From Geothrix sp. 21YS21S-4 (GTDB taxonomy: Bacteria; Acidobacteriota; Holophagae; Holophagales; Holophagaceae): a DNA stretch of 64,000 bases. Below, in pieces: positions 42,711-51,297 of the stretch (positions are counted from its first letter, which is position 1; every line of letters begins with the position of its first letter). The translations under genes and the position numbers were made by a program. The stretch covers positions 1,116,001 to 1,180,000 of the forward strand of contig NZ_CP132719.1 in assembly GCF_030845995.1 (NCBI RefSeq). Reading direction: 5' to 3'. The notes below the pieces were generated by a model, which was not told the DNA's origin, made no database searches, and was given only the letters and a program-made list of their open reading frames with translations.

Positions 42711-43378
42711 GGATCGCCGCCCTCCTGGCCGCCCACAACGAAGCCGAGCACATCGGCGGGGTGCTGGAGGGGCTCCGCGCCTTCGGCCTCCACCGGATCC
42801 TGGTGGTGGACGACGGTTCGGACGACGCCACCGGCGCCCTGGCCGCCGCCGCGGGAGCCGAGGTGCTCCGTCTGGAGCCGGGCCGCGGCGGAGGCAAGGG
42901 CCAGGCCCTGCGGGCGGGTCTCGCGCGGCTGCGGGAGGACGACTTCGACTTCTACCTCTTCATCGACGCCGACGGGCAGCACGATCCCCGGGACCTCCAA
43001 GGGTTTCTCGACTACCTGGCGGTTCATCCGGACGGGGATTTCCTGATCGGCTCCCGCTACCTGGAGCGGGCGAAGATCCCGCCCAAGCGGTGGCGGACCA
43101 ACGCCCTGGGGACCTGGACGCTGGGCCGCATCGCGGGCGTGCGGTGGGAGGACAGCCAGAGCGGGTTCCGGATGATCCGGAAGCGGGTGCTGGACCGCCT
43201 GGACCTGTGCACCTGCGGCTTCGCCATCGAGATGGAGATCGCCATGAAGGCCGCGGACCGCAACCTGCGGTGGGCCCACATCCCCATCCGCGCCATCTAC
43301 CATCCGGGCCCGCCCCGCAGCCACTTCCGCGGGGTCCTGGACACCTGCCTCATCGCGATGGCCTCGCTGAAGTGCTGA
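42707..43378 (+). CDS. Family 2 glycosyltransferase (polyprenol-phosphate mannosyltransferase-like)
   Basis: A 223-residue GT-A fold enzyme. It begins 'RIAALLAAHNEAEHIGGVLE' and has 'ILVVDDGSDDATGALAAAAG', the metal-binding 'FYLFIDADGQHDPRDL' (DxD), 'FLIGSRYLERAKI' and 'DSQSGFRMIRKRVL'. This is the pattern of DPM1/ArnC-like and cell-surface glycosyltransferases without membrane anchors. The sugar donor is probably a nucleotide sugar. The start is a GTG overlapping the peptidase stop, which suggests coupling; no ATG is available nearby. Confidence 0.9.
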   Translation: MRIAALLAAHNEAEHIGGVLEGLRAFGLHRILVVDDGSDDATGALAAAAGAEVLRLEPGRGGGKGQALRAGLARLREDDFDFYLFIDADGQHDPRDLQGFLDYLAVHPDGDFLIGSRYLERAKIPPKRWRTNALGTWTLGRIAGVRWEDSQSGFRMIRKRVLDRLDLCTCGFAIEMEIAMKAADRNLRWAHIPIRAIYHPGPPRSHFRGVLDTCLIAMASLKC

Positions 43379-43406
43379 GGCCGAATCCCTGTTAAATTTC
43401 AATGTG

Positions 43407-44258
43407 ATGATCAATCCGCTCGACTGGGACCTCGGCAATGTCCCCCCTGGCGTCCCGTGGGGCGGCGTCGATGAAGCGGGGCGGGGGGCCTGGGCGGGGC
43501 CGGTGGTGGCGGCCTGCGCGGTCCTGGACGGGGAGACGGTCCGCCGCTGGGGGCACGTCCTGCGCGGGGTCCGGGACAGCAAGCAGCTGTCGCCCGACCG
43601 CCGCGAAGCCCTCGCCACGGAGCTGAAGGCCATCCTTCCGGCCTGGGGCGTCGCCGAAGTGGACGAACTGGCCATCGACCGGGAGAACATCCTCCAGGCC
43701 AGCCTGATGGCCATGCGGCACGCCGTGGCCGATCTCGCGGTGCGGCCACGGATCCTGTTCATCGACGGCAACCGCGGGCCCCGGACGGGTCTTCTGGAGC
43801 GGCTGGTGGTGGACGGCGACGCGCTCAGCTGCGCCATCGGGGCCGCGAGCATCCTCGCCAAGGCCCACCGCGACGCCCTGATGATCGGGCTGGAGGAGCG
43901 CCATCCGGGCTACGGCTTCGGGCAGCACAAGGGCTACGGGACGCCGCTCCACCGCGCCCAGATCCGCGCGCTGGGCGTCTCTTCCGTCCACCGCATCAGC
44001 TACGCGCCCGTGGCGGCGCTCCAGCAGGTGGACGAGGCCCTTCGCGACGCCCTCCGCCACGGGTTGGACCTCTGCGCCACCGTGGCCGAGCTGCGCCTGT
44101 GGGTGGAGCGGGACCTCCGTCCGGCCTACGGCAGCCTCAAGCTGGTGTGGGTGGAGACGCTGCGCCGCCGCTACGCGGACCGCCTGGCCCAGTTGGCGGA
44201 TTCGGAGGGCCTGGCGCGGGAATCCGGTCCCGCCCAGGCGGCTCCGGACGGGCCCTGA
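43407..44258 (+). CDS. rnhB: Ribonuclease HII with long C-terminal extension
   Basis: Cleaves the RNA strand of RNA-DNA hybrids and single ribonucleotides in DNA. The catalytic Asp-Glu are in 'GGVDEAGRGAWAGPVVAACA'. Further sites are 'VRDSKQLSPDRREALA', 'ILFIDGNRGPR', 'AIGAASILAKAHRDALM' and 'YGFGQHKGYGTPLHRAQI'. The catalytic domain ends near residue 200. About 80 further residues follow that most family members lack; they look helical, with 'ALRHGLDLCATVAELRLWVE'. The ATG at 43407 follows a GTG one codon earlier. No clear ribosome-binding site was found. Confidence 0.94.
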   Translation: MINPLDWDLGNVPPGVPWGGVDEAGRGAWAGPVVAACAVLDGETVRRWGHVLRGVRDSKQLSPDRREALATELKAILPAWGVAEVDELAIDRENILQASLMAMRHAVADLAVRPRILFIDGNRGPRTGLLERLVVDGDALSCAIGAASILAKAHRDALMIGLEERHPGYGFGQHKGYGTPLHRAQIRALGVSSVHRISYAPVAALQQVDEALRDALRHGLDLCATVAELRLWVERDLRPAYGSLKLVWVETLRRRYADRLAQLADSEGLARESGPAQAAPDGP

Positions 44259-44617
44259 TGCGGGACGTGGCTCTGGCTGTCCTGGAAAGGGAGGGCCGCT
44301 ACCTCCTCCAGCGGCGGGCGGGCTCGAATCCGGTGCTGCCGGGGCTGTGGGAATTCCCGGGCGGGAAGGTCGAAGCGGGCGAGACGATTCGACAGGCCCT
44401 GGCGAGGGAGCTGTCCGAGGAGATGGGCCTGGAGATGCGGGACGCGTGGCCCCTTCCGATCCTGGAAGGTCCCGTGCGGCTCCATCCCTTCCGCGTCGAG
44501 GCCCCAGGCGCGCCGCGGACGCCCCTGGCGTGGGGCTGGTTCACGCTCGCGGAGATCCGGCGCCTGCCCATTCCGCCCGCGAACGCGGCGCTGCTCCGCC
44601 TCCTCGGAGGCGCCTGA
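44258..44617 (+). CDS. MutT-type Nudix hydrolase
   Basis: A 119-residue Nudix protein. The full Nudix box is present from 'GGKVEAGETIRQALARELSE' through 'EMGL', preceded by 'YLLQRRAGSNPVLPGLWEFP', as in MutT-like (8-oxo-dGTP) pyrophosphohydrolases. The size fits MutT. Substrate specificity needs testing, so no symbol is given. The ATG overlaps the rnhB stop as TGATG, which implies coupled translation of two genome-maintenance genes. Confidence 0.92.
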   Translation: MRDVALAVLEREGRYLLQRRAGSNPVLPGLWEFPGGKVEAGETIRQALARELSEEMGLEMRDAWPLPILEGPVRLHPFRVEAPGAPRTPLAWGWFTLAEIRRLPIPPANAALLRLLGGA

Positions 44618-44660
44618 AGCGCATCTGATAACCTGGATTTCCCTCAGGCCCGGAGATGCC

Positions 44661-45944
44661 ATGCTGCGATTCCTCGTTCGGACCTTCCTGTGCGCCGCCG
44701 CGCTGGGTCTGTCGGCCCAGCAACCCACGGAAGTGGTGCTGAGCGCCTCCAGCGGCGCGAAGCTCGTCCTGGCGATGACGGCGCCCAAGGTCTCCGGGGT
44801 GGACGAATCCCAGGTGGCCTCGGAGTTCACCGCGGTGCTGCGGCGCGACCTCGACGAGACCGGCGTGTTCGCGCTTCTGCAGGAGCGGCTTCCCGCTGAT
44901 TCCGCGCCGACCAAGGCGTGGCGCGAGGCGGGCGCCCAGTGGCTGCTGTCGGTGCGGATCGCCCGCGCGGCGGAAGGCGGCGGGTTGCAGCTCGACGCCT
45001 CGGCCCTGGACACGGCGGCGGAGAAATCCGTGTTCACCAAACCCTACAAGGCGGATCGCCTGGTCCCGCTGCGCCGGATGGCCCACGCCCTCGCGGACGA
45101 TCTGGTGGCGCGGCTCACCGGCGAGCGGGGCGTCGCGTCCAGCCGTGTGGTGTTCGTCCGCCAGGTCTCGCCCGGGGTGAAGGAGCTGTTCCAGATCGAT
45201 CGCGACGGCGCCAACCTCGTCCAGCTCACGCGCCACGGCAGCCTCACGCTCTCGCCTTCGGTGGCCTCGGACGGCCGCCTGGCCTACGTCACCTACAAGG
45301 GCGGGGCGCCCGCGCTGTGGGGCCAGCGCCGCAAGGACGGGCCCCACGAGAAGCTCTATCCCGCGAACGGAGCCGCGGACATGGTCTCGACGCCGGTCTG
45401 GTCGCCGGACGGGAAGCGCCTCGCCTTCGTCCAGCTCGACCGCCGCGGAAACAGCGACATCATGATCCTCGATCTCGAAAAGGGCCGCGCGCGCCGGCTG
45501 ACGGACGGCACCGGAATCAACACGGAGCCGAGCTGGAACCCCAACGGGACGCAGCTCGCGTTCACGTCGGACCGGGAGGGCAGTCCCCAGGTGTTCCTGA
45601 TGCAGGACGACGGCTCCAACCTCCGCCGCCTCACCGGCGAGGGCCTGTACAACGCGAGCCCCGCGTGGAGTCCCAACGGCGCGATGGTGGCCTACGTCTC
45701 CCGCTTCGAGGGCCGGTTCGACTTGTTCATCTACAAGCTGGGCGAAGGAAAGGCCTACCAGATCACCACGGGCGTGAGCACCTCGGAATCGCCGGCCTGG
45801 TCGCCGGATGAGCGCCGCCTGGTGTTCACCAGCAACCGGTTCGGCTCCATGCAGATCTTCACCACCGACCTGTCGGGCCGCCAGGTGGTCCGCATGACGG
45901 AACTGCCCGACTGCCAGAGCCCGAAGTGGACGCGCGCGCGGTAA
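44661..45944 (+). CDS. tolB: Tol-Pal system beta-propeller protein TolB
   Basis: A 427-residue periplasmic protein with a signal peptide (MLRFLVRTFLCAAALGLSAQ). An N-terminal alpha/beta domain (about 25-165) is followed by a six-bladed propeller of PD40/WD40-like strands with 'TPVWSPDGKRLAFVQ', 'EPSWNPNGTQLAFTSDREGS', 'NASPAWSPNGAMVAYVS' and 'ESPAWSPDERRLVFTSNRFG'. In Tol-Pal systems TolB binds Pal and supports outer-membrane constriction at division. pal and cpoB follow. tolQ, tolR and tolA are not in the window. Confidence 0.95.
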   Translation: MLRFLVRTFLCAAALGLSAQQPTEVVLSASSGAKLVLAMTAPKVSGVDESQVASEFTAVLRRDLDETGVFALLQERLPADSAPTKAWREAGAQWLLSVRIARAAEGGGLQLDASALDTAAEKSVFTKPYKADRLVPLRRMAHALADDLVARLTGERGVASSRVVFVRQVSPGVKELFQIDRDGANLVQLTRHGSLTLSPSVASDGRLAYVTYKGGAPALWGQRRKDGPHEKLYPANGAADMVSTPVWSPDGKRLAFVQLDRRGNSDIMILDLEKGRARRLTDGTGINTEPSWNPNGTQLAFTSDREGSPQVFLMQDDGSNLRRLTGEGLYNASPAWSPNGAMVAYVSRFEGRFDLFIYKLGEGKAYQITTGVSTSESPAWSPDERRLVFTSNRFGSMQIFTTDLSGRQVVRMTELPDCQSPKWTRAR

Positions 45945-45958
45945 AAATTATGCCAACC

Positions 45959-45987
45959 CCCTGAGTTTCATCCATCTATACTCAGGG
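45959..45987 (+). promoter_or_regulatory. Inverted repeat overlapping a candidate -10 box upstream of pal
   Basis: CCCTGAGT (45959-45966) and ACTCAGGG (45980-45987) are perfect 8-bp inverse copies, 13 bp apart. TATACT at 45977-45982 inside it could be a -10 element. It may be an operator, or a weak terminator after tolB. An AGGAGG ribosome-binding site (45994-45999) follows, 9 nt before the pal ATG. Confidence 0.4.
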
Positions 45988-46008
45988 CTATCCAGGAGGA
46001 ACAACTCT

Positions 46009-46722
46009 ATGCGATACGGAACCTACCTTGTCCCTGCGGCGATCGTGCTGACGCTCGGAAGCCTCGCTTGCAAGCCGCCCAAGACGGCGGAGCAGCTGAA
46101 GCAGGAGACGCAGGCGGCCTTCAACGAGGGCTACCAGGCGTTCAAGGACGGGAAGGCGCGGGAGACCAACCCCTACCTGAACGACAAGGAAAACCCCCAC
46201 AAGATGCAGGGCTGGTACGACGGCTGGGACAAGGCCAAGGCCGACAAGGACGCCGCTGACAAGGCCGCTGCCGACAAGGCCGCCGCCGACGAAGCCGCTC
46301 GCCGCGCCGCCGCCGAGAAGGCCGCCGCCGACGAGGCCGCCCGCCGCGCCGCCGAGGCCGAGAAGGCCGCCGCCTTCACGCGCGCCGCCGAAGCCGCGCT
46401 GAAGACGATCCACTTCGACTACGACAAGTCCGACATCAAGGAATCCGACCGCGCCATCCTTCAGGGCATCGCCGACTTCCTGAAGGCCTATCCCGCCGCC
46501 AAGGTCGAGATCGCCGGCCACTGCGACGAGCGCGGAACCAACGAGTACAACCTGGCCCTCGGCAACCGCCGCGCCGCCGCCGCCCTCGCCTACCTCAAGA
46601 CCCTGGGCGTGGACGAGGCCCGCTTCACCACCATCAGCTACGGCAAGGAAAAGCCCCTGTGCACCGAGGCCAAGGAGGCCTGCTGGAGCCAGAATCGCCG
46701 CGGCGAGTTCAAGCTGAAGTAG
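46009..46722 (+). CDS. pal: Peptidoglycan-associated OmpA-family lipoprotein (Pal)
   Basis: A 237-residue lipoprotein. The lipobox 'TLGSLAC' places the lipid on Cys21. Residues 30-75 are polar with 'QAAFNEGYQAFKDGKA'. A striking Ala/Lys/Asp/Glu-rich coiled segment (about 76-125) is built of 'ADKAAAD' and 'AARRAA' heptad-like repeats. The C-terminal OmpA domain (about 130-235) has 'IHFDYDKSDIKESDRAIL' and the peptidoglycan-binding 'NEYNLALGNRRAAAALAYL'. It should tether outer membrane to peptidoglycan and bind TolB, encoded just upstream. The repeat-rich linker is longer than in E. coli Pal. Confidence 0.93.
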   Translation: MRYGTYLVPAAIVLTLGSLACKPPKTAEQLKQETQAAFNEGYQAFKDGKARETNPYLNDKENPHKMQGWYDGWDKAKADKDAADKAAADKAAADEAARRAAAEKAAADEAARRAAEAEKAAAFTRAAEAALKTIHFDYDKSDIKESDRAILQGIADFLKAYPAAKVEIAGHCDERGTNEYNLALGNRRAAAALAYLKTLGVDEARFTTISYGKEKPLCTEAKEACWSQNRRGEFKLK

Positions 46723-46740
46723 ACGTTCCGTTCCTGGGAA

Positions 46741-46765
46741 GCGGGGGCCTCGGCCCCCGCTTTTT
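46741..46765 (+). terminator. Intrinsic terminator after pal
   Basis: Perfect 9-bp stem GCGGGGGCC (46741-46749) with GGCCCCCGC (46752-46760), a 2-nt loop and a TTTTT run at 46761-46765. It lies 19 bp past the pal stop and separates pal from cpoB. Confidence 0.92.
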
Positions 46766-46795
46766 CGTTTAGGATGAGGAAGTGCCGGAGGTCCC

Positions 46796-47518
46796 ATGAG
46801 TGCCCGCGTGATGATCCTTCCCGCCCTGGCCGCGCTGCTCGCCGTGGGATGCAACTCCGAAGACCAGCTCCGCCGCGTCGAGCAGGAAGTCGGCGACCTC
46901 AAGCTGGAGGTCTTCAAGCTGCGCCAGCAGGTGGAGGACGGCAACAAGCGCACCGAGGTGGAGCAGAAGGCCGCCCAGGAGTCCCGCGCCCAGGACCGCC
47001 GCTTCCAGGCGGACCTGCAGGAGAGCCTGCGCCAGGTGCAGGACACCACCCGCGCCCTCAACAACCGGATGAACAGCGTTCCCCGCAGCGGCTCCCGGCC
47101 CGCGGCGGACACCGCGTCGGCCCAGCCCGCGGCTGCGGCGGCCGAGGACGAGCGCGCCTTCAACGCCGCGGTCCTCGACTACAACCGCGGCAACTATCCG
47201 CTGGCGACCGAAGGGCTGGAGCTTTTCCTCAAGACCTATCCGCAGAGCCCCAAGCGCCCGGACGCCCTGTTCTTCCTGGGCCTCTGCCACTACAACCAGC
47301 GGGCCTTCGACAAGGCGCAGCAGGCCTTCGACCGGATCATCCGCGACCACGCCGCCTCGCCCCAGTTCCTCCCGGCCAAGCTCAAGCGCGCCCAGTGCCT
47401 GCTCAAGCAGGGGCTCAAGCCCGCCGCGGTGAAGGCGTTCCGCGAGCTGGTGGACGGCTTCTCCGGCAGCGCCGAGGCCCGCACCGCGCAGCAGGAGCTG
47501 AGCGATCTCGGCCTCTGA
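46796..47518 (+). CDS. cpoB: CpoB/YbgF-type lipoprotein with coiled coil and TPR domain
   Basis: A 240-residue protein. The signal ends in a lipobox (LLAVGC, Cys19), unlike the plain signal peptide of E. coli CpoB. A coiled coil (about 22-95) with 'LRRVEQEVGDLKLEVFKLRQ' should trimerise. An Ala-rich linker leads to three TPR units (about 120-240), beginning 'AFNAAVLDYNRGNYPLATEG' and 'KRPDALFFLGLCHYNQRAFD'. CpoB coordinates peptidoglycan synthesis with Tol-driven outer-membrane constriction. The tolB-pal-cpoB order supports the call, though a terminator lies between pal and this gene. Confidence 0.9.
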   Translation: MSARVMILPALAALLAVGCNSEDQLRRVEQEVGDLKLEVFKLRQQVEDGNKRTEVEQKAAQESRAQDRRFQADLQESLRQVQDTTRALNNRMNSVPRSGSRPAADTASAQPAAAAAEDERAFNAAVLDYNRGNYPLATEGLELFLKTYPQSPKRPDALFFLGLCHYNQRAFDKAQQAFDRIIRDHAASPQFLPAKLKRAQCLLKQGLKPAAVKAFRELVDGFSGSAEARTAQQELSDLGL

Positions 47519-47522
47519 ATCG

Positions 47523-48506
47523 ATGACCTCGGAAACCTGGCGCGTTCCCGTCCGCATCGACCTGGCGGGCGGCACCCTCGACCTCTGGCCCATCTACGCC
47601 CTGATGGGCGGCTGCCTGACGGTGAACGCCGCCGTGGACCTGTGGATCGACCTGGAGGTGATCCGCGGCGGCAGCGGCCACCGGCTCGCCAGCCGGGACC
47701 TGGGGATCGATCTCTCGTTCGATGCGTGGCCTGCGGAGCCTCCTCCGGGCCTCTCCTGGGTCTGGCGGGTCCTGGACGCCTCCGGCGTCCCGCCCGCGTC
47801 CGCGGTCATCCGCAGTCCCGTTCCCCAGGGTTCGGGCCTGGGCGTGTCCTCCTGCCTGGGCGTGGGCCTGCTGGGCGCGGCCCTGGGACAGGAGGCCGGA
47901 GAAGCTTTGGCGCATCGGGTGCCCCTTCTGCGGGACCTGGAGAGCCGGGAGCTCCAGACGCCCGCCGGCTGGCAGGACTACTATCCCGCGGCGCTGGGGG
48001 GCGCTCTCGCTCTCCATTGGGACCAGCCGGAACCCCGGTGGGAGCGGCTGGAGCCGCATCTCGGCCTGCTGGCGGACCTCGTCGTGTTCTACACCGGCAA
48101 GCCCCACCATTCCGGCATGACGAACTGGGAAGCCTACAAGCGGTTCATCGAGGGCGATCTCCGGACGCGACAGGCCCTGTCCGACATCCGCGCCATCGCC
48201 TGGGACATGGCCGCCGTCCTGCCGTCGGATCCCGCCGCCGTGGCCGCGCTGCTGGAGCGGGAAGGCCGGGCCCGCGGCGATCTTTCGCCCGCCGTGGAGA
48301 CCGACGCCATGCGCGCCGTGCGGGACCGCGGCCTGCGCGAGGGGTGGTACGCGGGGATGAAGCCCTGCGGCGCCGGCGGTGGCGGCTGCTGCATCCTGGT
48401 GGCGAAGCCCGGGCACCGGGAAGCGGCCGAGCGGGCCCTGCGCGAGATGGAACTGCCGCCGCTGGACGTGCGGATCACGCCGAAGGGGCTGCACAGGCGC
48501 GGATGA
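47523..48506 (+). CDS. GHMP-family sugar kinase-like protein
   Basis: A 327-residue GHMP kinase fold protein. It begins 'VPVRIDLAGGTLDLWPIYAL', resembling the D-glycero-D-manno-heptose 7-phosphate kinase group. The phosphate-binding motif 2 is 'VIRSPVPQGSGLGVSSCLGV'. Motif 3 near the end is 'GMKPCGAGGGGCCILVA'. It probably phosphorylates a sugar or isoprenoid-type alcohol, heptose being a guess from the N-terminus. It begins 4 bp after cpoB, so the two are likely co-transcribed. Its last 32 bp overlap the convergent mutY gene. Confidence 0.85.
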   Translation: MTSETWRVPVRIDLAGGTLDLWPIYALMGGCLTVNAAVDLWIDLEVIRGGSGHRLASRDLGIDLSFDAWPAEPPPGLSWVWRVLDASGVPPASAVIRSPVPQGSGLGVSSCLGVGLLGAALGQEAGEALAHRVPLLRDLESRELQTPAGWQDYYPAALGGALALHWDQPEPRWERLEPHLGLLADLVVFYTGKPHHSGMTNWEAYKRFIEGDLRTRQALSDIRAIAWDMAAVLPSDPAAVAALLEREGRARGDLSPAVETDAMRAVRDRGLREGWYAGMKPCGAGGGGCCILVAKPGHREAAERALREMELPPLDVRITPKGLHRRG

Positions 48507-49572
48507 GCGCCGCGACCTCCGGGGCTTCCAAGGGCGTCTGTCCCGAGGCCGTCAGGAGGTCGCGGAGGCGCTGATCCCGCTTCCCAAGGGCCAGGGCGGA
48601 GAGGTCGGCGGCGGCGATCCAGCGGAGGCCTGGGCCGGGCGCGAAGCAGTTTTTCGCGCGGAGATGTAGCGGGCTCACCGCTTCCCGGCGGTGGGTGTAG
48701 ACCTGGGTCCAGCCGGGCCACGCCGTGAGGCTCGATTCGCCGGCGGCCGGCTGAGGCGGAAACGCCGACGCCTCGAACGTGGGCCAGCGCCACAGCCCTG
48801 CCAGCAGCCCCTCGGCGCTGGGCGCATGCAGCAGGAAGTGGCCTTCCGCTTCGAGGGCCAGGAGCCACAGGATGGAGGCCCGGGGCTTCGCCCGCTTGGC
48901 GACGGGCGGGATCTCGCCGGTGCGTCCGGAGCGGCGGGCGCCGCAGCGATCCGCCAGAGGACAGGCGCCGCAGGCCGGCCGCGGCGCGCAGACCGTGGCG
49001 CCCAGCTCCATCAGGGCCTGGGTCAGGCGCGAAGGGCCGTGGGTCTCCAATGCGGGCGCGAGCCAGGCGCGGAGTTCCGCGGCCTGCGCCTTGGGCTCGC
49101 CTTCGATCTCCAGGAGCCGCGCCAGGACGCGGAAGGCGTTCCCGTCGAGGGCGGGCGCGGGCCACTGGAAGGCGATGGCGCCCACGGCGGCGGCGGTGTA
49201 GGGGCCGAGGCCCGGGAGAGTCGCCAGCCCCTCCAGATCGCCGGGCCAGCCTTCCGCTGCCACGGAAGCGGCGGCCGCCTTCAGGAAGCGGGCGCGGCGG
49301 TAGTAGCCCAGCCCTTCCCACAACTTGTGGACGGAGTCCTCATCGGCCTCCGCGAGGGTCGCGGGCGTGGGAAATCGGGCCATCCACCGGCCGAAGTAGG
49401 GCACCACCGTCGCCACCTGGGTCTGCTGGAGCATCAGCTCCGACACCAGGACGGCGTAGGGATCGGGATGGGGCGCGTCCAGATCCGCGGCCCGCCACGG
49501 CAGGTCCCGCCGCACGCGATCGAACCACGGCGCGAGGGGAGCGAGGAATCCGGGGGAAACGGGCCAGGGCAT
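48475..49572 (-). CDS. mutY: A/G-specific adenine glycosylase MutY
   Basis: Removes adenine mispaired with 8-oxoguanine. The 365-residue chain has the helix-hairpin-helix region '[20 protein letters not shown]' with the catalytic Asp in '[15 protein letters not shown]', a Glu in '[20 protein letters not shown]' and an iron-sulphur loop '[16 protein letters not shown]'. The first cysteine spacing in that loop is 5 rather than the usual 6 residues. The C-terminal Nudix-like domain (about 225-340) recognises 8-oxoguanine. The start at 49572 lies only 20 bp after the terminator hairpin of the upstream tRNA gene and lacks a clear ribosome-binding site. Confidence 0.94.
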   Translation of the reverse strand: MPWPVSPGFLAPLAPWFDRVRRDLPWRAADLDAPHPDPYAVLVSELMLQQTQVATVVPYFGRWMARFPTPATLAEADEDSVHKLWEGLGYYRRARFLKAAAASVAAEGWPGDLEGLATLPGLGPYTAAAVGAIAFQWPAPALDGNAFRVLARLLEIEGEPKAQAAELRAWLAPALETHGPSRLTQALMELGATVCAPRPACGACPLADRCGARRSGRTGEIPPVAKRAKPRASILWLLALEAEGHFLLHAPSAEGLLAGLWRWPTFEASAFPPQPAAGESSLTAWPGWTQVYTHRREAVSPLHLRAKNCFAPGPGLRWIAAADLSALALGKRDQRLRDLLTASGQTPLEAPEVAALIRACAAPSA

Positions 49573-49592
49573 GGGCGCTTTCGGCTGACAGC

Positions 49593-49618
49593 AAAAGAGC
49601 GCCGGAAGGCGCTCTTTT
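49593..49618 (-). terminator. Intrinsic terminator of the tRNA-Leu gene
   Basis: AAAAGAGCGCC (49593-49603) and GGCGCTCTTTT (49608-49618), an 11-bp perfect stem with a GGAA loop, 4 bp past the CCA end of the tRNA. It is symmetric, so it may work both ways. Confidence 0.85.
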
Positions 49619-49622
49619 CGTT

Positions 49623-49708
49623 TGGTGCCCGCGAGCAGACTCGAACTGCTACGGCTTGTGGCCACCACCCCCTCAAGATGGCGTGTCTACCAATTTCACC
49701 ACGCGGGC
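49623..49708 (-). tRNA. tRNA-Leu (anticodon GAG)
   Basis: An 86-nt class II tRNA with encoded CCA. The acceptor stem is GCCCGCG with CGCGGGC. The D arm has TGGTGAAATTGGTAGACAC. The anticodon arm is CCATC-TTGAGGG-GGTGG, giving anticodon GAG for CUC/CUU codons. A long variable arm with GGCCACAAGCC follows, then the T arm with GTTCGAGTC. The variable arm and the layout closely follow E. coli tRNA-Leu(GAG). Confidence 0.95.
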
Positions 49709-49775
49709 AGCGCGGAACATTCATCTTCACCCAAAGCGCGAACGCGGTCAATGCCCCGTTTCGCGCGATCCGCGA

Positions 49776-50090
49776 CTAGGGATGCGCGGGGGTCTGGGCG
49801 GGCGCCGCAGGCGCGGAGGCGGCGGGCTTGTCGGCGATCTTCTCCAGCACCGAGCGGTTGCCGCGGATGATCAGGACTTCGATGAGGAGAGTGGTCCCCA
49901 GGAAGCCCGCAGCCAGCCAGTAGGTGGCCTTGGACAGGAAGGGCGTGGCGCCCTGGGCGCCGAAGGCGGAATTCGCTCCACCGCCGCCGAAGGACGCGCC
50001 GAGGCCGCCCTTCGTGCCGGGCTGGAGCAGGATCGTCCCGATGAGGAGAACGCCGAACAAAATCAGAAGCGCGAGGGCGAGGCCATTCAT
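49776..50090 (-). CDS. secG: Preprotein translocase subunit SecG
   Basis: A 104-residue membrane protein. The first helix is '[20 protein letters not shown]', followed by the characteristic cytoplasmic loop '[20 protein letters not shown]' and a second helix '[20 protein letters not shown]', with an Ala/Pro-rich tail. SecG helps SecYE/SecA translocation. The start at 50088-50090 is the natural family start; the frame is open further upstream but overlaps the DAHP synthase gene. Confidence 0.95.
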   Translation of the reverse strand: MNGLALALLILFGVLLIGTILLQPGTKGGLGASFGGGGANSAFGAQGATPFLSKATYWLAAGFLGTTLLIEVLIIRGNRSVLEKIADKPAASAPAAPAQTPAHP

Positions 50091-50128
50091 GTCAACTCCG
50101 AACCCCCTAGTCTCGCATGGGAGAAGGG

Positions 50129-51160
50129 TTACATCCAGAGGCCCGTCAGGCTGGGACCCTGGAGGGCGCGGTGGACGGCGCCGGCCTGGGCCACGAGGCG
50201 GATGAAGTCCGAGGGCAGCAGCGCCTGCGGCCCGTCGCTTAGGGCCTTCTCCGGATGGCAGTGGGTCTCCACCAACAGCCCGTCGGCACCGACGGCCACG
50301 CCCGCCAGGGCGCAGGGGATCACCAGGTCCCGACGGCCGGTGGCGTGGCTGGGATCCACCATCACGGGGAGGTGGGTGAGGGCCTTGGCGGCGGGGACGA
50401 CGCTGATGTCCAGGGTGTTGCGGGCGTGATCGGACCAGGTGCGGATCCCCCGCTCGCACAGGACGACCTGGCGGTTGCCCTCGCTGAGGACGTACTCGGC
50501 GGCGTAGAGCCACTCTTCCAGGGTGGCGGCGGGCCCGCGCTTCAGCAGGACCGGCTTTTCGCTTCGCCCGGCGCGGCGGAGCAGGGCGAAGTTCTGCATG
50601 TTGCGGGCGCCGATCTGCACCATGTCGGCGCTGCGCTCCACGTCGTCGAAGGTCTCCACCTCCGTCGCCTCCGTGACGATGCCCAGGTCGAATTCCCGGC
50701 GCGCCTCCTCCAGCAGGCGCAGTCCCTCTACCCCAAGGCCCTGGAAGGCGTAGGGGCTGGTGCGCGGCTTGAAGGCGCCCGCCCGCAGCAGCTTGACCCC
50801 GGCTTCCGCCACGTAGCGCGCCACGGTGAAGAGCTGCTCGCGGCTTTCCACGCCGCAGGGGCCGCCTACCAGCGCCAGGTCGGGGCCGCCGATGCGCGTT
50901 CCGCGGACGTCCACCACCGTCCGGCCCGCGGCGGCGTCCGCGCTGGCCAGCTTGTAGGGGCTGGTGAGGGACACCACCCGCCGCACGCCCGCCATGGGCT
51001 CGATCCGGTCGGCCTTGAGTGCCTGGGACGCGTGGGGCGCGACGATGCTGAGGGAATCCGGCGCCTCGTGGACGTGGGCGCGAATGCCCGCCGAATCCAG
51101 CAGGGCGAGCACTTCGGCCACCTGGTCGGGCGTGGCGGCGGGTTGCATCAGGATGAGCAT
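50129..51160 (-). CDS. aroF: 3-deoxy-7-phosphoheptulonate (DAHP) synthase, AroF/type I-beta
   Basis: Condenses phosphoenolpyruvate and erythrose 4-phosphate in the first step of aromatic amino-acid synthesis. The N-terminal 70 residues form a ferredoxin-like domain ([20 protein letters not shown]), and the catalytic barrel follows with '[20 protein letters not shown]', '[20 protein letters not shown]', '[18 protein letters not shown]', '[15 protein letters not shown]' and '[15 protein letters not shown]'. This is the Thermotoga/Bacillus-like I-beta form. It lies 38 bp before secG on the same strand. Confidence 0.95.
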   Translation of the reverse strand: MLILMQPAATPDQVAEVLALLDSAGIRAHVHEAPDSLSIVAPHASQALKADRIEPMAGVRRVVSLTSPYKLASADAAAGRTVVDVRGTRIGGPDLALVGGPCGVESREQLFTVARYVAEAGVKLLRAGAFKPRTSPYAFQGLGVEGLRLLEEARREFDLGIVTEATEVETFDDVERSADMVQIGARNMQNFALLRRAGRSEKPVLLKRGPAATLEEWLYAAEYVLSEGNRQVVLCERGIRTWSDHARNTLDISVVPAAKALTHLPVMVDPSHATGRRDLVIPCALAGVAVGADGLLVETHCHPEKALSDGPQALLPSDFIRLVAQAGAVHRALQGPSLTGLWM

Positions 51161-51297
51161 GAAGGGGCCTCAATAGCGGGAAGGAGCGCAGGGTGCGGCT
51201 GAAGCGGGAATCCCGCGGCAAAGCCCGATTCTACCCCCCGCCGCCCGCGACCTGGACAGGAGCGGAACCCGCATCCAGACTGGACCGCGGAGGTCCC

